Positions 55,002 to 64,000 of a stretch of 64,000 bases of DNA are shown in pieces. The stretch is taken from contig NW_003314261.1 in assembly GCF_000143415.4 (NCBI RefSeq), forward strand, positions 1,449,597 to 1,513,596, in the 5' to 3' direction. The translations under genes and the position numbers were made by a program. The DNA is from Selaginella moellendorffii. Lineage: Eukaryota > Streptophyta > Lycopodiopsida > Selaginellales > Selaginellaceae. Positions within the stretch are counted from its first letter, which is position 1, and the number at the start of each line of letters is the position of its first letter. The notes below the pieces were generated by a model. That model had not been told where the DNA came from, did no database searches, and worked only from the letters and a program-made list of their open reading frames with translations.

Positions 55002-56777
55002 ATGGCCGCAATTGCGGGAGCAGCGTCCGTGGCAGCGCCTTCTTTCGAAGAGATTTCGCGAAAATCTCGATTCCTGGGAGATGGCGTCCCATCCGCGGCA
55101 GCAGCGGCGCCGTCGGCCAGGCCGTCGAGGAGATCTCGCAGGAGCTTGCGCGTCCAGGCCAAAATCCGGGAGATCTTCATGCCGGCGCTCAGCTCCACCA
55201 TGACCGAGGGGAAGATTGTGTCGTGGATGAAGGCCGAGGGCGACAAGCTGAGCAAAGGCGAGAGCGTTGTGGTGGTGGAATCGGACAAGGCCGACATGGA
55301 CGTGGAGACGTTCTACGATGGCTACTTGGCCTCCATCGTTGTGGGAGAGGGAGAAGTGGCTCCCGTGGGCGCTGCGATTGGAATTCTCGCCGAGAGCTTG
55401 GACGAAGTTGCCGAAGCAAAGGCGAAGTTTGCAGCGTCGTCTGGAAGTGCTCCTCCTCCTGCTCCGCCTCCAGCAGCGATTGATTCCATTGCTCCCGCTG
55501 CTCCAGTCTCGTCGCCACCACCGCCGCCGCCGCCACCCTCGGCAGCTCCAGCTCCTGCTGTGGCTGCTGCCACTCCTGTGGTTTCATCTCATCCTGCGTC
55601 GCAAGGAGGAACGAGGATAGTGGCTACGCCATACGCGAAGAAGCTTGCCAAGGAACTCAAGGTGGATCTGGCTGCTGTCGCTGGAACTGGTCCCTCGGGC
55701 AGGATCACTGGAGCTGATGTCGAAGCATCCACTGGAAAAGCTCCTGTTACAGCAGCTGCTGTCACTGCCGCTCCGGTGACCGCCGCTCCTTCTCCAGTTT
55801 CGTCGGCTCCAGCGGCTGCTCCAGCCCCAGTTCCGCTGGGATCGACCGTTCCTTTCACTGGCATGCAAGCGGCAGTCTCCAAGAATATGGTGGAGAGCCT
55901 CTCAGTTCCAACTTTCAGAGTGGGATACACGATCACCACCGACGCTCTCGACGCGCTCTACAAGAAGGTAAGCCATAGTTTCGACTCGATGCTTTTTGTG
56001 ACTGTTGTTTTGTAGATCAAATCCAAGGGAGTGACCATGTCCGCTCTCTTGGCCAAGGCCGTGGCTTTGGCGGTAGCACAGCACCCCGTGATGAACGCTA
56101 GCTGCAAGGATGGGAAGAGCTTCACGTACAACGCCAGCATCAACATCGCCGTTGCAGTAGCGATTGACGGCGGACTTATCACCCCCGTTCTGCAAGACGC
56201 CGACAAGGTACGCAAAAATCTTTCTATTCCTCGTTTTCGAGTTCATAGTCTTGTGTGTTGGTGGTGCAGCTGGATATCTACAGTCTATCACGGAAGTGGA
56301 AAGAGCTCGTTGACAAGGCTCGCGCGAAACAACTCCAGCCCAGCGAGTACAACTCAGGTTGGTGTTGACAAACTAGTGACTTTGACAACTTTCTTTGATG
56401 ATTTCGACAGGAACTTTCACTTTGTCAAACCTGGGGATGTTTGGCGTTGATAGGTTTGACGCGATTCTCCCACCCGGCACGGTAAGTTCTTCCTTGGATC
56501 AACAATCCCTGATTCATCTCGAAACTTTCCCAGGGAGCGATTATGGCTGTGGGAGCTTCTGCTCCAACTGTTGTGGCAACTTCAGATGGTCTCTTTGGAA
56601 TCAAGAACCAAATGCAGGTTTGTATCTTAGGTTTTAGAAACTTTAGCAGTCTTGATCGAATCTTTCGCACAGGTGAACATCACTGCGGATCACAGGATCA
56701 TCTATGGCGCGGACGTAGCAGCATTTTTGCAGACACTAGCGAAGATCATCGAGAACCCCAAGGATCTGACTCTATAA
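55002..56777 (+). CDS. Plastid pyruvate dehydrogenase E2 (dihydrolipoyl acetyltransferase)
   Basis: Six exons join in frame to 501 residues: 55002-55967, 56016-56207, 56270-56357, 56411-56481, 56534-56617, 56673-56777. The start in context accATGG was preferred; an upstream in-frame ATG at 54966 is possible. The order is a Ser/Arg-rich plastid transit peptide; a lipoyl domain (IFMPALSSTMTEGKIVSWMK, lipoyl-Lys in ESDKADMD); a Pro/Ala-rich hinge; a peripheral-subunit-binding domain (ATPYAKKLAKELKVDLAAV); a second Ala/Pro hinge; and the catalytic domain ending with DHRIIYGADVAAFL (active-site His). It transfers acetyl groups to CoA in plastids, feeding fatty acid synthesis. A single lipoyl domain is typical of the plastid form. 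Confidence 0.93.
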
Positions 56778-57008
56778 ATTCTCTAAAGAGTTTTTTTTTT
56801 TGTTTTTTGATGCTCGCTGCTAAAAACCCAAAAGAATAAGAAATCGTTTTTACCATAATTTGTTTTTTTGCATTGAGTTTATCCAGTGCTGGCATGTCAT
56901 GTGGCAACTACCAGGTAAGGATATTCTGTTAAGTGTGACGGAATATTTTCTCAGGGTTTGGTATAAAGGGTTTGCTTTTCCACATGTGAGGAACATTGTT
57001 TTTGAGCT

Positions 57009-60000
57009 ATGGCGATGGCGCCGGCGATTGTCTCAGGCGCCATTCCCAGTGCCTCGCCGGATGCTCCTAGGGTCTGTCATCGAGGCGATGCCGCGGCCGC
57101 GTCTTGCAGCGATCGGGCGCCCCCGCATTGCGTGAATCTGGCTAGGGGTTGGCATTGCAGGGGTAAGATTTCTTGGTGGAGGCATTGCAATGGCGGTGAT
57201 CCCGTCGTCTCGTGCCGCGCGATGGAGACGAGCACGTCCAGTTACAGCTCGTCGGAGAGCGTGGATGTGAAGAAATTGGCAGGGTCGCCCAAGCGAGGGA
57301 GACCCCTTCCTTTCGGCGCTACGCCCGTGGAAGGGGGTGTAAATTTCTCTGTGCATTCTAGCGGCGCGATCGCTGTGTCCTTGTGTTTGTTCACCGAGGA
57401 AGATTTGCAAAAGGTATGGGCATTGCTCTTGTGCTTCCATCGACTTGGTTTTTACTCTTTTTGTTTGCAGGGCCGAGTTAGTAAAGAATTTCCTCTCCAT
57501 CCAGTTTTTAACAGGACTGGAGATGTGTGGCATGTCTATCTCCCAGACGTATGTCCAAATTTGCTGTATGGATACCGGCTAAATGGGAAATTCAGTCTGG
57601 AGGAGGGGTGCTGCTACGATTTGTCTCGAATTCTTGTAGATCCTTATGCTAAGGTAAGGAATGAAGAGATGAATAGATTTGACAGGAGTTTTTTGGTGCT
57701 GCAGGCTGTAGTTAGTCGGGGAAAATACGGAGCTTTAGGACCTGGAAACAGCTGCTGGCCTCAGATGGCCGGGATGGTTCCGCAGTTAAACGACGAGGTA
57801 GAGTTTGCCAAATCTTGCATTGTTCTACAAGCTTTCTGTTTTGTTTCAGTTTGATTGGCAAGGGGATTCGCCTCCGCGTCACAAACAAAAGGATCTTATA
57901 ATATATGAGCTTCATATGCGTGGTTTTACGCAGCATCCATCAAGTAATGTGGATTTTCCTGGGACATACCTCGGAGCCCTGGAGAAGCTGCCACATTTGA
58001 AGGTATATGGTTGTTTGAGAAGGTTTCAAGGACTAACATGGGGATGCTACAGGACTTGGGTATCAACGCGATAGAACTGATGCCGATTCACGAGTTTAAT
58101 GAGCTAGAATACTATTCGTACAATCCCGTGATGGGTGATCACAAGTAAGTTGTTGCATTGCTTCATTACCTTATAGTGATGCAGTTCGTTTGCCTCTCAG
58201 GATGAACTACTGGGGCTACTCGACCATCAATTTCTTTTCTCCAATGACGAGATATGCTTCGTCTGGAATACAAAACTGTGGTCGTGATGCGATTAAAGAG
58301 TTTAAAACTTTTGTAAGGGAGGCGCACAAGCTTGGCATAGAGGTATATGCATTGTCCGTGGATTTTGTACTGACCGAGATACTTCACAGGTTTTTATGGA
58401 TGTAGTTTTCAATCATACTGCTGAAGGAAATGAAATGGGACCGATTATTTCTTTTCGGGGATTGGATAACCGTGTCTATTACATGACTGCGCCCAAGGTT
58501 GATAGTTACACCTTCTATAAAACAAACTGGGTTTACTTGTTTCTATAGGGAGAATTCTATAATTATTCTGGATGCGGGAACACATTCAATTGCAACCATC
58601 CTGTGGTCAGGCGATTTATTGTTGATTGTCTGAGGTATTTGATGGTTTGAACGACGTGAATCACAAAGTAACAAATCTAAATGTTTTAGGTACTGGGTGC
58701 TGGAGATGCACATTGATGGTTTTCGTTTTGATCTAGCGTCCATACTAACCCGCGCAAGTAGGTACGTCCCAATCTTGATGTTTTCAGGAGAATCTAACCT
58801 TTGTCAAATCTCCTCTAGTCTTTGGGATAAAGCAAATGTTTTTGGCACTAGCGAGGACGTGGATGGAGATTCTGTGACAACAGGCACGCCACTGAGTGAA
58901 CCTCCACTTATCGATATGATAAGTAACGATCCCGTTCTGAGAGGAGTGAAGGTCCGTGCTTGTAATTTTCATTGTACACTTTCTCAACAGCTTTTTGTAC
59001 CGGCAGCTAATTGCTGAAGCATGGGATTCAGGAGGTCTTTATCAAGTGGGAAATTTTCCTCACTGGGGAATCTGGTCTGAATGGAATGGACAGGTGATTT
59101 CCCTGGTTTTCTTACATGCGTTTCCACATTTTTCATTTCAGTATCGAGATACTGTGCGCCTTTTTATCAAAGGAACTGATGGATTGGCTGGGGCATTCGC
59201 ACAGTGCTTGTGTGGCTCGCCGCACTTATATCAGGTACTTGGGAGTCTATAGTTCCCACCATGAAACTCTCTACTTTCAGGACGGAGGCAGAAAACCATG
59301 GCACAGCGTCAACTTTGTAACTGCTCATGATGGATTTACACTACTTGACCTTGTGTCGTACAACTCGAAGCACAACATAGCGAACGGGGAGAGCAACAAC
59401 GATGGGGAAACTCATAACAACAGTTGGAATTGCGGAGAGGTAGGGATGGTGGCAAATGCGAAACATTGCAATAACGGACGGTTTTCCATGGCAGGAAGGC
59501 GAGCTCGTTAGCATTCGTGTGCGCCGCCTAAGGCACAGGCAGCTGAGGAATTTTCTGGTAGCTCTTATGGTCTCTCAGGTAAGCTAAAGTGGCTGCTTCC
59601 TTCCAACGCCAAACAAGCTGCTTCACAGGGTGTACCTATGGTAACAATGGGCGATGAGTACGCACATACAAAAGGAGGGAACAACAACACGTACTGCCAC
59701 GACAATGCTGTAAGAATTCCATCCATTGTTTCCACTCCCGGTGTTAACGAGTTTGTGCAAAAGATGTGCTTCGTGTAGATAAACTATTTCAGGTGGGATA
59801 AATTGCGAACGGATCCAACCGGTCTCTTCCGGTTCTCACGCCATCTGTTCAACTTTAGAAGGCAAGTTAGCGGCATCCATTCTCATATGAGACACTAAAC
59901 ATCTTTCACAGGCAATCCGAGTCGCTTGGACTTGGAGATTTCCCAACAGCCGAGCGCCTGGAGTGGCACGGCGTTGTTCCAGAGACTCCAGATTGGTCCG

Positions 60001-60347
60001 AAACCAGCCGTTTCGTCGCATTTTCACTGGTAGGCTCTCTTAAGTTCTCATACTTCCTTACACAGCTATTGACATTCTCGCAGGTGGATGCGAAGAAGCG
60101 AGAGCTTTACATTGCATTTAACACGAGCCATCTGCCAGTGCTGGTCACTCTCCCGGAAAGGCCAGGCTTCAAATGGCAGCCAGTGGTAGACTCGAGCAAG
60201 CCCGCCCCTTACGACTTTCTAGCCGACGACATCCCCGATTTGGCAACAGCATACGCGCAGTACAGCCCGCTTCTCAACGCTCAAATCTATCCTATGATAA
60301 GTTACAGCTCTGTCATCCTCGTCCTTGTCCCGCTCAACGAGGATTGA
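57009..60347 (+). CDS. ISA3: Isoamylase-type starch debranching enzyme (ISA3)
   Basis: About 18 short-intron exons, from ATG at 57009 to TGA at 60345-60347. It hydrolyses alpha-1,6 branch points of starch-derived glucan in plastids. After a Ser/Ala-rich N-terminus (transit peptide), a CBM48-like part ([19 protein letters not shown]) precedes the GH13 barrel. The barrel shows [26 protein letters not shown], the nucleophile Asp in DGFRFDLAS, the acid/base Glu in [10 protein letters not shown], and the third Asp in [11 protein letters not shown], so the catalytic set is complete. [33 protein letters not shown] and [20 protein letters not shown] favour the ISA3 class over ISA1/ISA2. It ends LVPLNED. 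The MFS transporter gene converges on it, with 177 bp between stops. Confidence 0.92.
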
Positions 60348-60524
60348 GAGAGAGAGAGCTTCATCGACTGTAAATTCCAGTTTCTCCAGCGTCAAGCAAC
60401 CGTGTAGATAGAGAGAAGTTCCTGTCAATAAGAAATCCCGGAATAAGTGGAGCTTAGATTTCGCAGGAAGAGGAAAACTAGGAAAAAAAAAGCTTGGAAG
60501 TGTTCTTACCGTACAAATGGTTTT

Positions 60525-62291
60525 CTAGAGTTTCTTCCAAGAGTTTGTCAGCGCAAGCACCCCTCCCGCGGCTGCAAGATTTGCTAAACCGCATGTGTAA
60601 AGGATGGTGCTATTATCCCATGCCTGACGGATTGAGCCCTGCAAAAGCACCAAAGACTTGTAAAGGAAATATCGATAGGATAAAACCTTTCACCCACCTG
60701 AGTTAGAAAAAGAATGAGTGCCAAGTCAGTTGGAACACGGTAAATGGCATAAACTCCTGCTCGACGAGAACTGGAGATATATCTACACAGAGAATAGCAA
60801 GAGGTTTTCGCCACGTAAGACGATCTCGAGAACTACTTACGAGGCTCGAAAGCAAGCTAGCAAAGGCGTAGCTATCCCGACGCATATGTGAAACACACAG
60901 AACGTCGCCACCAACACTGGAATCTCCTGCAACGCAGAGCAAAAGCTTAGCCACTGCGGAAAATGGAAACATATTAAAGTTTCTACCTGGTAATCGTAGG
61001 CCGGGACTAATAAGCAGATACTTGCAATAGCCAGCACAAGAGCAAGAGATCTCTCAGGTGTGAGCAACGGGAAGGATGAAAGGAAAGCAGCAATACTAGT
61101 CCCCACCATAACAGAGGCCATCAAGCAAGCATATATCGATCCAACATAAATCTCTCGACCATCGGCCTGTAAAATAAACTGTTTTTCTCCTACAACAAAG
61201 CGAAAAAGGAAAACCAAAACACATACCACTATCGTCGGCACCCAGAGAAGCCAGAAAACGGCCACTGATACGTCAAAAACTCCTTGTACGAGTCCCAAAG
61301 TCACGACTTTTTTGTCTGCGTAAGAAAAGTGTCTCGAATAAGAAAAAAAACAAACAAGCGAAAAACCACTGACCGCGAAATGGAAGGAGCAACGGCTTGG
61401 AGATTTTTCCTTGACTCTCCTCACCCCAGTTCTCATCCCAGGATCTCGAAACGAAAAGAAAAAGAATAACTGCGGCACCGGCGGAGAGAACAGATGGTGC
61501 TCCTAGCTTCCAACCCAAGTTGGTGACGAAAAAGTTTGCAACAGCGGTGGTACCAAGTGAAGCGATAGCTCCGCCAAAACTCATCATCAGGAACGTTTCC
61601 ACCATCCATTCTTGACGAAAACCATGCTGAAACGAGACGTTAAAGACAGTCTAGTTTTGAGTTTTACAGTTTACAGTACCCTTTCATGCTCTGAGATCAT
61701 CCATGTCTCAAAAACGCAAGGCAGCACCGACGAGGCCAACCCGTTGAAAATCCTCGCAAGGCAAAGAGCGTAGAGGTGTCCCCATTGCTTTAGAACAGAC
61801 TCAATCACCGTAAAGACCGCATACGCAAGGCATACTTGCTTTCGTCCTCTGGCAGCAAAAACTATTCTCCTCTAATCCGGAAGAAAAATAAAAAATCGAC
61901 AAAAGCTTACAAGGAATCCGCTGAAACTGCCACAATTGTCCCTACAAAAATTGCTGCTGCGTGACCAAACAGGAGAAGACGAGCTATTTCCTTTCTCTGC
62001 AATCCATAGCTCTTGTACAGAGCTTCTACATACACATTTTGGAAACCATGGGCCACTGCAAAAGAAACATCGATTACTTGCTTCATCCTTTGCTCGCAGA
62101 AAGATTGGAAATTTACCTAAAGCCAGCAAGAAAACTTGAAAAAACCTCCTCTGGAACGCAACGAATGTAGGTGAAAGGCGAGGCGCGGCGCCATATTTCC
62201 TGGCGATCGAAGCCCGCAGCGCTAGAGCACATCCCGATCCGGCGATCAAGCACGGATAGAGCCACTCGGGCGCGCGCCATCGCTCCTCCAT
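60525..62291 (-). CDS. MFSD5/MOT2-like MFS transporter (putative molybdate transporter)
   Basis: About ten exons. The start chosen at 62291 gives MEERWRAPEWLYP; an upstream in-frame ATG at 62351 is less likely. The product is a polytopic major facilitator of the MFSD5 family, which in algae and animals includes a molybdate-anion transporter. Landmarks are VYVEALYKSYGLQRKEIARL with FGHAAAIF, GRKQVCLAYAVFTVIESVLK, ARIFNGLASSVLPCVFETW, FLMMSFGGAIASLGTT, LVQGVFDVSVAVFWLLWVP and IYACLMASVMVGTS. It ends NSWKKL. Helices alternate regularly and no break was seen. Substrate assignment is by family only. The RING-Deltex gene lies 105 bp upstream on the same strand. Confidence 0.8.
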
Positions 62292-62396
62292 ACTAAAGCC
62301 CTTCTCAAACCCTAAAATCCTGAAGAATATTCTCTTCTCTTCACTATGCATTTGAGTTTGAATTGCAACCGTCCACGTGGCAGCTAGAGTTTTACG

Positions 62397-63151
62397 TTAA
62401 AAAACGCCCAATGCAGCGAGTTCCTGCCTTACTCTACTGAGATAAGTCGCATCTGGCTGCAAGAAAATTTACCAAACATCACCTAAGTAAACAAAAGAAA
62501 ATTCCTTACATATCCGTATGTGCCTTCGTACTGAGTCTTGTGGTGGATGCCATTCCAGCTGCATTTTAATTATAAGTTTAAATGGTAAGAAAAAAACTCA
62601 CTTACATTACACAGTTACTTAAACCTGTGGTAATTGACGTCCCCACAGTGAAAACCAGCTTTCGCTCCCATGCTATCTTCAAGAGCCTCAATATATCTCG
62701 CCCTTCTTCATTATCAGGCAAAAATGCCGTTCGTACAGTCCCTTTGTAGTGATACCCAGGATTGGGATGCTCTGGCCCCTATAATAACAATAATAATAAT
62801 AATATAATAATAGAAAGAAAATGAATAAATAACCTGGATTCCATTTGGGAAGCGGTAATTAATCGTGATAACACCGTGCAATGGAAACCCTGCACAGCTC
62901 CAATCGCTCTGCGTCTGTACGAACATGGATCCCCGGGGCTGGGTTCCAGTGAAGATCCCGTACGGACGGAGGCAAGTTGGGCAGCTAGGGCGAGAGCGGA
63001 ACCAAGATGTGACGCATTTGTGGTGGAAGTGATGGTTGCATCGAGAGAGCTCGACGACGACCTCATCACCTTGGAGCGAGCTGATGCAGATCGGGCACTC
63101 TTCATCCGGAGGATCCAAATCCACCACCAAGTCCGATTCTTTCCAGCCCAT
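62397..63151 (-). CDS. RING-Deltex (DTX3-like) E3 ubiquitin ligase
   Basis: The start at 63151 gives MGWKESDLVVDLDPPDE. A C3HC4 RING follows directly (CPICISSL ... CNHHFHHKC ... CPTC), then a Deltex C-terminal domain: TQPRGSMFVQTQSDWSCAGF, NYRFPNGIQ, GPEHPNPGYHYKGTVRTAFL, GREILRLLKIAWERKLVFTV, GTSITTG, VIWNGIHHKTQYEG, YGYPDATYL. It ends LAALGVF. At least three introns can be placed, one splitting codon VIW near 62625. RING plus DTC is the DTX3/DTX3L arrangement; such proteins ubiquitinate substrates, and in animals the DTC domain binds ADP-ribose or NAD. There are no WWE or other N-terminal domains. A shift in the donor at 62630 would break the domain, so I chose the AT|GTAAGTG donor. Confidence 0.85.
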
Positions 63152-63241
63152 TGCCGCAATAGAACCCTAAACAAAAGCTTTTTTACTTACCTTTTAAAAG
63201 ACTTTAATGGATTTAATTTTGCTTATGGCAGCTAGAATATA

Positions 63242-64000
63242 CTAGCATATCCCTCCATAAAGCTCTGCCTTCATACGGGGAATTGCAAGAGCTCTGAGAG
63301 GCACTCTCCTCCGGAGCGTCATCCCAAACTCCTCCTCCATATCCAGCTTTTGCAGTTTTGGTGCTAAAGTCCACTCAAATCCCTGGATCAACCTCGCCAG
63401 GGAGAGCTCCACCATGGCCAATCCCAAGCCCATCCCTGGGCACATCCTCCGCCCGGATCCAAATGGAAGCAGCTCGAAATGCTGCCCTTTGACATCAATC
63501 GCACTCCTTGCAGCAAACCTGTCCGGATCAAACACCTCCGGACGCTCCCACCACCTTGGGTCCCTCCCGATTGACCACACGTTGACCGTGGCCCTGGTTC
63601 TGGCGGGAACGCGGAGTCCGTTGACCAGACACTCTTGCGTTGACTCGTGCGGGACCAGCAGCGGGACCGGCGGGTGCAAGCGGAAGGTCTCCTTGGCAAT
63701 CGCTCTAACGTAGCCGAGGTTGAGGAGATCATCTTCGTTCACGGCTCGGTCAAACCCCACGGCCTGGTCAATCTCGCGCTGGGCTTTGAGCATGCAAGCT
63801 GGATTGCGTATGAGTTCTGAGAGGGCCCACTCCGTGGTGATGGAAGCGGTGTCGACGCCAGCACCAAACATATCCTAGAAGCAAGAAAAGATGATATTTT
63901 CTGAAGATCTTAGGACTTTCACTCACCATGATCAGGCCCTTTCGATCATTGTCATCTACTTCATCCAGCGAGAGCAGCACATCGACAAGATCTGGAGCTC
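63242..64000 (-). CDS. Cytochrome P450, C-terminal part (runs off the window)
   Basis: Two exons are visible, the last from 63871-63242 preceded by an intron of about 55 bp and a partial exon reaching the window edge (DLVDVLLSLDEVDDNDRKGL). P450 landmarks are complete for the C-terminal half: I-helix FGAGVDTASITTEW, the E-x-x-R motif KETFRLHPPVPLL, the PERF-like FDPDRF, and the heme-binding FGSGRRMCPG with the Cys ligand. It ends ELYGGIC. It is a plant A-type, ER-bound monooxygenase; family and substrate cannot be set without the N-terminus. The gene lies 90 bp upstream of the RING-Deltex gene on the same strand. Confidence 0.92.

Overview
The window is nuclear DNA of a seedless vascular land plant, most probably the lycophyte Selaginella moellendorffii. 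The clues are plant genes (GH3, plastid pyruvate dehydrogenase E2, isoamylase ISA3, FAD2, allantoin synthase, PLS-type PPR) beside a ciliary gene (CCDC113/CFAP263, expected in a plant with flagellated sperm), almost uniform introns of about 45-65 bp, and PPR repeats of the 31-residue type. The species name is inference; no rRNA or organelle sequence is present.

Base composition is mosaic. Compact gene islands lie at about 9.8-23.6 kb, 27.2-30.2 kb, 37.2-46.2 kb and 48.8-64 kb. They are separated by very AT-rich deserts (1-9.8, 23.6-27.2, 30.2-37.2 kb) made of decayed repeats: Ty3/gypsy integrase fragments, a TRIM-like element with about 165-bp direct terminal repeats, a foldback element with about 320-350-bp inverted arms, and a dispersed repeat that carries a degenerate GAGTC/GAGAC minisatellite.

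Layout. 6.6-7.5 kb (-): Hint-domain pseudogene. 9.8-12.0 kb (-): Cache/VWA membrane protein resembling animal calcium-channel alpha2-delta, divergent from 12.3-15.3 kb (+): a FAS1-amidase fusion. 15.3-16.7 kb (-): allantoin synthase, divergent from 16.9-18.5 kb (+): CCDC113. Then a D-armless tRNA-Ser-like sequence, a small Cys-rich membrane protein, FAD2 and a long PPR gene. 27.3-29.4 kb (-): second Cache/VWA gene with a pseudogene third copy beside it. 37.2-39.4 kb (-): RGP1, divergent from 39.8-41.6 kb (+): a plastid-type alpha/beta-hydrolase, followed by 41.7-42.7 kb (+): an intact secreted Hint (hedgehog-autoprocessing-like) gene. 43-52.4 kb: a tandem duplication carrying two GH3 genes and one intact plus one truncated copy of a plant membrane protein gene, with a gypsy fragment at the junction. 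53.3-54.7 kb (-): GGCT-like protein, divergent from the plastid E2 gene. 57-60.3 kb (+): ISA3. 60.5-62.3 kb (-): MFSD5/MOT2-like transporter. 62.4-63.2 kb (-): RING-Deltex E3 ligase. 63.2 kb to the end (-): a P450 that runs off the window.

Most neighbours have unrelated functions, as is usual for a plant genome. The most unusual content is the Hint family (one gene, one pseudogene, one fragment), the Cache-VWA family (two genes, one pseudogene), the FAS1-amidase fusion, and the mutually truncated GH3 duplication. Exon boundaries were worked out by hand from GT/AG sites and protein continuity. Where exons are listed they keep the frame; transcript ends were not determined.
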